DNA of 64,000 nucleotides from Maribellus luteus (GTDB lineage Bacteria; Bacteroidota; Bacteroidia; Bacteroidales; Prolixibacteraceae). The stretch is from NCBI RefSeq assembly GCF_003576475.1, contig NZ_QWGR01000006.1, forward strand, positions 124,001 through 188,000, written 5' to 3'. Made by a program: the position numbers and the translations under genes. Shown here piece after piece: positions 34,386-41,568 of this stretch (its first letter is position 1; every line of letters starts with the position of its first letter). Below the pieces are notes generated by a model. It saw nothing but the letters and a program-made list of their open reading frames with translations. It did no database searches and was not told the origin of the DNA.

Positions 34386-34600
34386 GCTTTATAGTCTCAT
34401 TATTAGTGAATTAATCGGCTGTGGAAGTGTTTCTGATTTTCCAGTTGCCGGTATTTTATTGAAAATCTAAGATAGTCAATCTCAATTTGGCCCTTGTTTA
34501 CTAATTGTTCTAATTCTTAACAAGAAACTGTTTATTTCTTTTGTTTATTATACCTTCGGACAAATATTTTCCGTTTAAATTGGTACGTCAATCATTCAGA

Positions 34601-35323
34601 ATGGACAAGAAAATAGTCATACAACTGGAGCAGGCCGCTGTCTATCAACGGGAAAATCTCATTCTTCTGGATGTGGATCTTGAGGTGGAAGCGGGTGAGT
34701 TTATTTATGTGATCGGGAAGGTGGGAACCGGTAAGTCGAGCCTGATTAAAACCCTGAATGCCGAATTGCCCCTGTTTCAGGGAAAAGGTGAGGTGCTGGG
34801 CTTTCAGCTGGCAGGCATTAAAAACCGTGCAGTTTCTCAGTTGCGAAGAAAAATGGGCGTGGTTTTTCAGGATTTTCGCTTGCTTACCGATCGTAATGTT
34901 TTTCAGAATTTGTCTTTTGTTTTGCAATCCACCGGTTGGAAGCAAAAAACGGCCATTATGGAGCGCGTGATTGAGGTGCTGAATGTGGTTGGAATGCTTC
35001 AGAAAAAAGACAAAATGCCTTACGAACTGAGTGGGGGTGAGCAGCAGCGGGTAGTTATTGCACGGGCTATTCTGAACAATCCTGAAATCATACTGGCCGA
35101 TGAACCCACCGGAAATCTTGATCCGGAAACCTCGGAAGAAATACTCGATCTTTTTATCCGGCTAAACGAAGAAGGAAAAACGATTTTGATGGCTACCCAC
35201 GATTATGCCGTGATTGCCAAGAAACCCGCACGAACCTTGGTGTGTGCCCATGGAAAACTGTCGGATTCGGAAGAAAATAAAGAGGTAATTGAGTTTGAAA
35301 ACTTATTGGAATCAAATATTTAA
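34601..35323 (+). CDS. ftsE: Cell-division ABC ATPase FtsE
   Basis: This 240-residue ABC ATPase matches FtsE, which pairs with the membrane protein FtsX to control septal peptidoglycan hydrolysis. It has Walker A GKVGTGKSS, the Q-loop VVFQDFRLLTDRNVFQN typical of FtsE, the signature LSGGEQQRVVIARA, Walker B IILADEPTGNLD and the H-loop MATHDYAVI. The C-terminal tail is slightly long and acidic (LSDSEENKEVIEFENLLESNI in pieces). Start at 34601 fits the family; upstream codons from 34541 belong to the leader. ftsX is not adjacent: a structured repeat element follows instead. Confidence 0.88.
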   Translation: MDKKIVIQLEQAAVYQRENLILLDVDLEVEAGEFIYVIGKVGTGKSSLIKTLNAELPLFQGKGEVLGFQLAGIKNRAVSQLRRKMGVVFQDFRLLTDRNVFQNLSFVLQSTGWKQKTAIMERVIEVLNVVGMLQKKDKMPYELSGGEQQRVVIARAILNNPEIILADEPTGNLDPETSEEILDLFIRLNEEGKTILMATHDYAVIAKKPARTLVCAHGKLSDSEENKEVIEFENLLESNI

Positions 35324-35936
35324 GCCGGCAATCTCAAGTAAGGCATCCAATTCTTTATCCGATAATCTTTTCTTTTAACCTTCTCAATAAATGCATTTTA
35401 GTTTATCCTGCCGGAGGCCTTCATCTTTGTCTTAAAACAAAGACGAAGCAGCCCCGAGTACTCGGGGCAAGGCTGATTTTTACCTTCATCCGTTATCTTC
35501 ACCCCGGCTAAGTTCGGGCGGGTGATCTCCTCGATTCCTCGGAGCTTCCCGCTCTCACTAACCCTGGGTTTCGATCCCGGAATCGATAAAAATAGGCCAT
35601 TGCGCTTCGAGCTAACGATAGATCGCGAAAGTTGGCCTCGGTCGGTGAGCCGAAAAACAAGTGAAGACGGCGTTAAAAGAGTTCGGCTGTTTGACCCCGA
35701 GTATTCGGGGGAGTTCCGAACTCTTAGCCGGCTACACGTAGTTTTTTCGAGCGAAGCGGACGCAGCCTTGGCTTTTCTGTTTACTCTTTGTGCCAAAACA
35801 AAGAGTAAAATCCGGCTGATAAGCCAACGACAAATAGAAGTAGTAAATCTTACGTATTTAAATAGTTTGACACCAGAAGTCAGGTGAACCAGTATTTATT
35901 GAGTAATTTTGTATCAGAAATGTAATAACAACAAGA
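35324..35936. repeat. About 430-bp hairpin-rich repeat element (35400-35830)
   Basis: No gene is credible in this 613-bp gap. The section 35400-35830 is densely structured and visibly richer in G+C than the flanks. Hairpins: TTCATCTTTGT / ACAAAGACGAA near 35417-35441; CCCCGAGTACTCGGGG at 35454-35469; AAGAGTTCGG / CCGAACTCTT around 35677-35724; and at the right end TTTACTCTTTGT / ACAAAGAGTAAA with 12-bp arms. CCCCGAGTAYTCGGGG appears twice (about 35454 and 35694). Similar hairpins with a CTTTGTnnnAAAACAAAG core at both ends suggest element boundaries. Open frames on both strands here are by-products. Confidence 0.65.
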
Positions 35937-36146
35937 TTAAACCTCTTCGAGAAAGTCTTTTGCATTTTGAAGGTATTTTTTCTCCTGAAGATGTTCTTCT
36001 ACCTCATCCAAAGCATTGTTTAGTCCATCAACATATTCGATTTGTTGTTGTGATAATCTTTTGACTTTTTTAATTCCAAGATTTTTCAGCAATTCAATAA
36101 AGAAGTTGAATTTATTATCCGGTATGTCAAGTACTATTCTTTGCAT
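35937..36146 (-). CDS. Small antitoxin-like protein
   Basis: This 69-residue protein starts MQRIVLDIPDNKFNFFIELL and continues with KNLGIKKVKRLS and a charged helical C-terminus (LNNALDEVEEHLQEKKYLQN, then AKDFLEEV). Many Bacteroidetes carry small proteins with this beta-helix-helix layout, often encoded next to a RelE/ParE-type toxin. No toxin gene is seen here: on one side is the structured repeat element and on the other the glycosyltransferase gene. It may be an orphan antitoxin or the remnant of a toxin-antitoxin pair. ATG at 36146 is chosen; the longer frame from 36197 runs into non-coding leader. Confidence 0.6.
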   Translation of the reverse strand: MQRIVLDIPDNKFNFFIELLKNLGIKKVKRLSQQQIEYVDGLNNALDEVEEHLQEKKYLQNAKDFLEEV

Positions 36147-36208
36147 AATTTCTTTCCTGAAACAAAAGTAGCTTAAATTGGGTTTAAACTCAACCAATTA
36201 AATCGTTT

Positions 36209-37312
36209 TTATAGAAAACCAGAAAAAATCTCCTGGATTACTTTTTCTTCTTTCTCCCAAATAAGATCAGCTGCAGCTATTGACAGGTAAGCCTTCCATT
36301 CTTTTCTTTTTGCCTGGTCGTTTAAGGCATCCTGAATGTTTTGTGCCAACACCTCCGGCTCCAGAGAATCAGTAATAGCTCCTACTTTATATTGATTCAC
36401 AATGGCGGCCATCTCTGGTAAATTGGTCACCAAAACCGGTATCCGGGCCTGGATGTAATCAAAAAGTTTATTGGGAAGTGCATAGCGGTAATTCAGGCCC
36501 AGGTCTTCTTCGATCGAAAGTCCCAAATCAGCCTGTGCAGTTAGTTTTGCCAGTTCCTCCAGCGGCAGCCGCCCTTTGAATTCCACTTTGTTTTCAAGCT
36601 TTTCATTTATAACCAACTCCTGTAGTTGTGTCCGGATGTCGCCATCGCCGGCAATTACCAGTGTTGCATCGTTGATGTGGTGCATCGCCCGGATTGCCTG
36701 TTCAAGGCCGCGACCTATATTCACAGCGCCCTGGTACAAAATCATTTTCGAACCGGAGGAAGCAGTCGGCGTTTGTGGCTCCTTTGAAAGAGGAAGGTTT
36801 CGAACCACTTTAAAATCGACACCGTATTTTTCGCGGTAGACATTTGCAATTGAAGTGCAAACGGTGTAGGCATGCTTTATTTTCGGGAGGATCATTCGTT
36901 CAATACGTTCCCATATTTTCTGAACCCGCGGGCGGTTGATCAGCTCCGGAACCTGTGTAAAATATTCGTGGCTGTCGTACACCAATGTTTTGCCTTTGCA
37001 GCGCGAAGCAAGATAGTTGGCAGGTAGCGAATCCAGGTCATTGGCAAGCAAAATATCGTACTTCGCAAAGAGCAGGTGCACAAAAAGCCTGAAGTTGTAT
37101 TCGGAATAAAAACAGGGCCCTTTCCTGAAAAAGAGTTTCATCCTTTTGGTTGAATAATCTCTTTTTACGTCCAGGCTGTGAGGTAATTTCCGGCCAATGA
37201 GTAACACTTGAAAACCCATTTTCAGGAGGCTTGTACAAACCTTGTGTACCCGGTTGTCTGAAACCAGGTCGTTGGTTACCGAAACAATGATTCGTTTTTT
37301 TGCTGTTTTCAA
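36209..37312 (-). CDS. GT4-type glycosyltransferase
   Basis: This 367-residue protein has the GT-B fold of the GT4 family. The N-terminal domain opens with RIIVSVTNDLVSDNRVHKVC, common in Bacteroidetes GT4 enzymes, and contains ILLANDLDSLPANYLASR and LVYDSHEYFTQVPEL. The C-terminal nucleotide-sugar domain has LYQGAVNIGRGLEQAIRAM, TLVIAGDGDIRTQLQEL, FKGRLPLEELAKLTAQADLG and the E-x7-E region around LSIEEDLGLNYRYALPNKLFD. It probably transfers a sugar from a nucleotide donor in envelope polysaccharide synthesis; donor and acceptor are unknown. It diverges from murB. Confidence 0.9.
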   Translation of the reverse strand: MKTAKKRIIVSVTNDLVSDNRVHKVCTSLLKMGFQVLLIGRKLPHSLDVKRDYSTKRMKLFFRKGPCFYSEYNFRLFVHLLFAKYDILLANDLDSLPANYLASRCKGKTLVYDSHEYFTQVPELINRPRVQKIWERIERMILPKIKHAYTVCTSIANVYREKYGVDFKVVRNLPLSKEPQTPTASSGSKMILYQGAVNIGRGLEQAIRAMHHINDATLVIAGDGDIRTQLQELVINEKLENKVEFKGRLPLEELAKLTAQADLGLSIEEDLGLNYRYALPNKLFDYIQARIPVLVTNLPEMAAIVNQYKVGAITDSLEPEVLAQNIQDALNDQAKRKEWKAYLSIAAADLIWEKEEKVIQEIFSGFL

Positions 37313-37450
37313 TTAGCGGACGGATTTGGAACTGTAAATATAGAACTTTTGCATCGTCAGAATATTTTTCAACCTGGCATTTTCAGGAAGGGTTTTGAAC
37401 AAATCGAAACAAGGGACTTGCTTTGAGCTGACATGTTTTGTGAATTCATC

Positions 37451-37458
37451 TATCTTTG
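37451..37458 (+). promoter_or_regulatory. Promoter -7 box of murB
   Basis: TATCTTTG matches TAnnTTTG exactly and lies 15 bp before the ATG at 37474, implying a very short leader. TTTG at 37422-37425 is slightly too far away to be a standard -33 box. Confidence 0.6.
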
Positions 37459-37473
37459 CGCAAAAATTTTGAA

Positions 37474-38490
37474 ATGATCCGCTTTTTTGAAAACTACTCA
37501 CTGAAAGACCACAATACGTTTGGGATTGACGCCAAAGCCAAATACTTTTTCGAATTTACCGAGGTAGAAGACCTGGCTGTTTTTTTTCGCAGCAATAAAA
37601 GCTGGCGCGAAGAAAAACTGATTGTGCTGGGGGAGGGCAGCAACATTCTTTTTATGAATGATTTTGATGGTTTGGTGATTCATCCCAAAGTACCCGGGAT
37701 TTTTCCGGTACACGAAGACCGTCAGAATGTGTGGATTGAGGCCGGAGCAGGTGAAAGCTGGGACGAATTGGTTGAATATTGCGTGACTTACGGACTGGGA
37801 GGCGTTGAAAATCTTTCGTTGATTCCCGGAAAAGTGGGGGCTGCACCGGTTCAAAACATTGGTGCCTACGGACAGGAAGTTTGCGCGGTTGTGGAAAAAG
37901 TAAAGGGTTTTGACCTGGAGAAAGAGGAAATTGCGGAGTTTTCGGCCAATGAATGTCGCTTTGCCTACCGCGACAGTATTTTCAAAAGCTACCTGAAAAA
38001 CAGGTTTATCATCACTTCGGTGGTTTTCCGGCTGGAAAAATTTCCGGAGTTTAAGCTGGGATACGGCGATTTGGAAGCAAAAGTGAAGGAAAAGGGCGAT
38101 GTTAGTTTGCACACGATCCGCGAGGCGGTGATTGAAATTCGCTCTTCAAAATTACCCGATGTAAAAGAGTTGGGAAATGCCGGTAGTTTCTTTAAAAATC
38201 CGGTGGTGGAGGCTTCGCTGGCAGAACGCCTGAAAACGGAATTCGAAACGCTCCCGGTGTATCCGGCAGGAGAGGGGAAAGCGAAACTGGCGGCAGGCTG
38301 GCTGATTGAACAGACCGGCTGGAAAGGTGTGCGCGAAGGCAATGTGGGCGTTCATGAAAAACAGGCGCTCGTGCTGGTAAATCATGGCAATGCCACCGGA
38401 AAAGAAGTCTGGGACTTTTCGGAGAAAATAAAACGTTCGGTGCATGAAAAATTTGGCGTTGAACTGGAGCGGGAAGTAAACTGTATCTGA
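37474..38490 (+). CDS. murB: UDP-N-acetylenolpyruvoylglucosamine reductase MurB
   Basis: MurB is the FAD enzyme that reduces enolpyruvyl-UDP-GlcNAc to UDP-MurNAc in peptidoglycan synthesis. The 338-residue protein is of the E. coli type I length. Motifs: HNTFGIDAKAKYFFEF, LVLGEGSNILF (read here as IVLGEGSNILF), NLSLIPGKVGAAPVQNIGAYG for FAD binding, FAYRDSIFKSY and the active-site serine in LGNAGSFFKNPVV. The C-terminal GWLIEQTGWKGVREGNVGVHE with the conserved glutamate-bearing end completes the fold. ATG 37474 fits both the promoter box and the conserved N-terminus. Confidence 0.96.
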   Translation: MIRFFENYSLKDHNTFGIDAKAKYFFEFTEVEDLAVFFRSNKSWREEKLIVLGEGSNILFMNDFDGLVIHPKVPGIFPVHEDRQNVWIEAGAGESWDELVEYCVTYGLGGVENLSLIPGKVGAAPVQNIGAYGQEVCAVVEKVKGFDLEKEEIAEFSANECRFAYRDSIFKSYLKNRFIITSVVFRLEKFPEFKLGYGDLEAKVKEKGDVSLHTIREAVIEIRSSKLPDVKELGNAGSFFKNPVVEASLAERLKTEFETLPVYPAGEGKAKLAAGWLIEQTGWKGVREGNVGVHEKQALVLVNHGNATGKEVWDFSEKIKRSVHEKFGVELEREVNCI

Positions 38491-38525
38491 TCGTTTGCGG
38501 GGAGGTTTTAATTCGGTGCCGGAGT

Positions 38526-39092
38526 TTATTTTGTTCGCACAAGTTGGTATAAACTGTCAGCTATTTCTTCGAGGTTTAGTTTGAGGTCGGGTTGAACCGC
38601 TTTTAAGGCAAATCGTGGCATTACCGGCGAAGTGGCTTTGCACGGATTCTGAATGATGGTTTTTCCTCCAAAGTGTTTGATGGTCTTGAGACCATTGGTT
38701 CCATCCGAATTGGCTCCCGTGAGCACAATCCCGATCAATTGGTTTTTGTAAGCCCAGGCGGCTGTTTCAAAAAGAATATCAATGGATGGCCTGGAGAAAT
38801 TCAACTTTTTTTCAGCTGATAAAGAAAAACTGTAATCATCTTCGATTTGCAGGTGGTAACCGGGAGGGGCAAAATAGACAAAGCCCGGAAGTATGGGCTC
38901 ATTAGCTTCTGCTTCTTTTACTTCCAGTTCGCAAATTGCATTCAGGTGGCGAATAAAAATGTCGTTGCTGTGCTCGCCTATGTGCAATACAATGACTACA
39001 GGAACAGGGAAATCTTTTTTTAGTTCCGGCAAAATCATATTCAAAGCTTCCAGCCCGCCATAAGAGGTGCCTATTACAATCGCCCGATACAT
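38526..39092 (-). CDS. cheB: CheB-type methylesterase, catalytic domain only
   Basis: This 188-residue protein is a stand-alone CheB catalytic domain without the usual receiver. The catalytic serine is in IGTSYGGLEAL, the histidine in IVLHIGEHS and the aspartate in IGIVLTGANSDGTNGL. CheB removes methyl groups from (or deamidates) glutamate residues of signalling proteins. Its start overlaps the stop of the CheR gene by one base (TGATG), so the two are translationally coupled. No methyl-accepting chemoreceptor is encoded nearby, so the likely targets are the hybrid kinases of the same operon. Confidence 0.9.
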   Translation of the reverse strand: MYRAIVIGTSYGGLEALNMILPELKKDFPVPVVIVLHIGEHSNDIFIRHLNAICELEVKEAEANEPILPGFVYFAPPGYHLQIEDDYSFSLSAEKKLNFSRPSIDILFETAAWAYKNQLIGIVLTGANSDGTNGLKTIKHFGGKTIIQNPCKATSPVMPRFALKAVQPDLKLNLEEIADSLYQLVRTK

Positions 39093-39934
39093 CAGATTAT
39101 TTTCTTTTTAAATATTTTCAGCCGTTGATCGATGATGTCAAATTTATCCTCTACACTGGTAAACCTCAAACTTTCTTTGGTACCCAGACACAATACACCC
39201 GAAGGAGTAAGGCTCTCATGAAACAGGTTCAGCACTTTATCCTGCAACTGTTTTTCAAAATAGATCAGTACGTTTCGGCACAAAATCAGGTTTACTTCCG
39301 CAAAAACACTGTCGGTTACCAGGTTGTGGTCCGAGAAAACAATGCGGTTCGAAAGCATTTTGTCAAACATAACAGACCCGTACATCGACTTGTAGTAATC
39401 GTCCAGCTTTTTCCTCCCGCCTGCTTTCAGGTAGTTGTTCTCGTATTGTTGCATGTCTGACTTCTGGTAAACCCCCTCTTTGGCTATTTTGAGCACCTTT
39501 CGGTTAAAATCAGTGGCATAAATCTGGCAGCGGTCCAGTAATCCTTCTTCTTGAAGAAGAATAGCCAGGGAATAAACTTCCTCGCCGGTAGCGCACCCGG
39601 CATGCCATATTTTGAAAAATGTATAGGTTTTTAGCTTCGGGACAATGTTTTCGCGAAACGACAGGTAAAATTCGGGATCGCGGAACATTTCCGTAACATT
39701 GATCGAGAGCTCATCCAGTAATTCCCTGAAAAAGTCGGGCTCTCTCAATATCCTGTTTTGCAGATCTGTAACTGTCTTCAGACTATTCAAGCCAAGGAAG
39801 TTGAGTACCCTGCGCCGAACATGAGCTTTGCTGTAATTTCTGAAGTCATAACCGTATTTCAGGTAAATGCCCTCAAAAAGCAATTTTAGCTCAATGGCCA
39901 GTAATTCGGTGTTTGAATCATAGTAGTTATTCAT
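39092..39934 (-). CDS. cheR: CheR-type protein methyltransferase
   Basis: This 280-residue enzyme transfers methyl groups from S-adenosylmethionine to glutamates of signalling proteins. It has the N-terminal helical domain with YSKAHVRRRVLNFLGLN, the linker LSINVTEMFRDPEFY and the catalytic domain: KIWHAGCATGEEVYSLAILL (SAM-binding), CQIYATDFNRKVLKIAKEGV, VNLILCRNVLIYFEK and LGTKESLRF. All CheR hallmarks are present. It overlaps the upstream kinase gene by 8 bp and the downstream cheB by 1 bp, in a four-gene signalling operon. Confidence 0.93.
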   Translation of the reverse strand: MNNYYDSNTELLAIELKLLFEGIYLKYGYDFRNYSKAHVRRRVLNFLGLNSLKTVTDLQNRILREPDFFRELLDELSINVTEMFRDPEFYLSFRENIVPKLKTYTFFKIWHAGCATGEEVYSLAILLQEEGLLDRCQIYATDFNRKVLKIAKEGVYQKSDMQQYENNYLKAGGRKKLDDYYKSMYGSVMFDKMLSNRIVFSDHNLVTDSVFAEVNLILCRNVLIYFEKQLQDKVLNLFHESLTPSGVLCLGTKESLRFTSVEDKFDIIDQRLKIFKKKII

Positions 39935-41549
39935 ATTTCAGCGAAAACCCGTTTGCTTTAACTTTGAATCCTTCCTGCAATACTGTTATAAGTTCCTTTT
40001 CCGAAAATGGTTTACTTAAAAAGTTATTCATTCCTGCACTAAGGCAATTATCTTTATCCTTGTTTAATGAATTGGCCGTAACCGCAGCAATGTAAGTCCG
40101 CGGGAAATCTGCATTTTCCCGTTCGTATGCGCGGATCATGGACGTTGCCTGTAGTCCGTCGGTGCCGGGCATTTGCATGTCCATAAATACAATGTCGTAC
40201 GGATTGGCTATGTGCATATCAAAGGCTTCCTGTCCGTTTTGTGCAATATCGCTGTTGTAACCCAATTGTTTAAGCGACAATTTAAACACTTTTTGGTTGA
40301 TTAGATTGTCTTCTGCCACTAAAATCCGGATATCTTCAGGAAGTTGATACTGCAACTCTTTTTCCCGTTCTTCCAGGGTGGATTTTTTTAACGGAAGTCT
40401 GAAATAAAATTCAGTGCCTTTTCCCTCGGTGCTTATCACATTGATTTCGCCATTCATCAGGTTTACCAGGTTTTTTGATATGGCCAGTCCAAGACCGGTT
40501 CCTCCGTATCTTCTTGACATGGATGATTCGGTTTGCTGAAATTCCTTGAAAAGGACTTGTTTGCCTTCTTCTGAAATGCCGATGCCGGTATCAATAACCC
40601 TAAAAAGAATGCGCGAGGACTGCTCGTATTCATCCACTAATTCAATGCGGATTTCGACTTTTCCCTGGGGAGTGAATTTAATCGCATTGTTGACGAGGTT
40701 CATAAGAATCTGGTTGATCCGCAAGGGATCGCCACAAAGAACCGAAGGAACATTTTCGTCAATGGTATAACTGAAGTTGAGGCCTTTTTCTTCGGCTTTA
40801 AAGCGAAGTAACTGGTAAATGTTTTTCACCATGTCTCTCAGCTGGAAACTGATGGACTCGAATTGAACCTGGCCCGATTCAATCTTCGAGAAATCGAGAA
40901 TGTCGTTGATGATCAGCATCAGGTTTTCACCCGATTTGGCGATGATGTTGATCAGGTCCTGCTGTTCGGCGTTCAACTCCGATTTCTGCAACAGCCGGGA
41001 AATACCAATAACCCCGTTTAGTGGCGTGCGAATCTCATGCGACATATTGGCCAGAAACATTGACTTTACACGCGTAGCTTCTTCTGCTTTGTCTTTTGCA
41101 GCTTTTAGGTTCAAGTTGGCTTCTTCCATGTCTCTGAGCAGGCGGTCGAGCCTTACCCGCTGATTATAAAGATCCAGGAAGATTTTTACTTTGCCCCGCA
41201 ATATGTCCGGAATAACCGGTTTGGGGATAAAATCCACCGCGCCCGTTTCAATTCCTTTTATTATGTGCAAATCGCTCTGGTGAATGGCCGAAACAAAGAT
41301 AACCGGCAGGTATCTGGTTTTTTTGCGTTGGCGCATCAGTTCCAGGGTTTCGTATCCGTTCATTTCGGGCATTTGCACATCGAGTATAACCAGCGCAAAT
41401 TCTTCTTTCAAGGTAAGCTTTAAAGCTTCTATGCCTGATGTAGCCCGCACAATTCGTATATCAAAATCTTCCAGGATAGATTCCAGGCTGATCAGGTTTT
41501 CGGGGAGGTCATCAACAATAAGAATTTGGGGTTTGTTTGCGTCCTTCAT
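39927..41549 (-). CDS. Receiver-kinase-receiver hybrid signalling protein
   Basis: This 540-residue cytoplasmic protein starts with a receiver domain (phospho-Asp57 in LVILDVQMPEMNG), then a short coiled coil (about 130-160), a HisKA domain with His171 in LANMSHEIRTPLNGV, a HATPase_c domain (NQILMNLVNNAIKFT, DTGIGI, GGTGLGLAIS) and a second receiver near the C-terminus (DIVFMDMQMPGTDG, AEDNLINQKV). No membrane segment is seen. It probably takes phosphate from the large hybrid kinase encoded upstream, 20 bp away, and relays it onward. It overlaps cheR by 8 bp. Confidence 0.93.
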   Translation of the reverse strand: MKDANKPQILIVDDLPENLISLESILEDFDIRIVRATSGIEALKLTLKEEFALVILDVQMPEMNGYETLELMRQRKKTRYLPVIFVSAIHQSDLHIIKGIETGAVDFIPKPVIPDILRGKVKIFLDLYNQRVRLDRLLRDMEEANLNLKAAKDKAEEATRVKSMFLANMSHEIRTPLNGVIGISRLLQKSELNAEQQDLINIIAKSGENLMLIINDILDFSKIESGQVQFESISFQLRDMVKNIYQLLRFKAEEKGLNFSYTIDENVPSVLCGDPLRINQILMNLVNNAIKFTPQGKVEIRIELVDEYEQSSRILFRVIDTGIGISEEGKQVLFKEFQQTESSMSRRYGGTGLGLAISKNLVNLMNGEINVISTEGKGTEFYFRLPLKKSTLEEREKELQYQLPEDIRILVAEDNLINQKVFKLSLKQLGYNSDIAQNGQEAFDMHIANPYDIVFMDMQMPGTDGLQATSMIRAYERENADFPRTYIAAVTANSLNKDKDNCLSAGMNNFLSKPFSEKELITVLQEGFKVKANGFSLKYE

Positions 41550-41568
41550 TTGTTTTTCTTTTTCAATA

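Noticed and set aside
35560-35590. tRNA T-arm-like GGGTTTCGATCCCGG
   Set aside because: No acceptor, D or anticodon arm can be built around it; it is part of the repeat element.
35398-35887. Two overlapping frames, 132 codons (minus) and 121 codons (plus), in the structured element
   Set aside because: Both lie over strong hairpins, lack any recognisable domain and start in unlikely places; the region behaves as a non-coding repeat.
37498-38112. Minus-strand frame of 204 codons inside murB
   Set aside because: Antisense shadow of murB with no recognisable domain.
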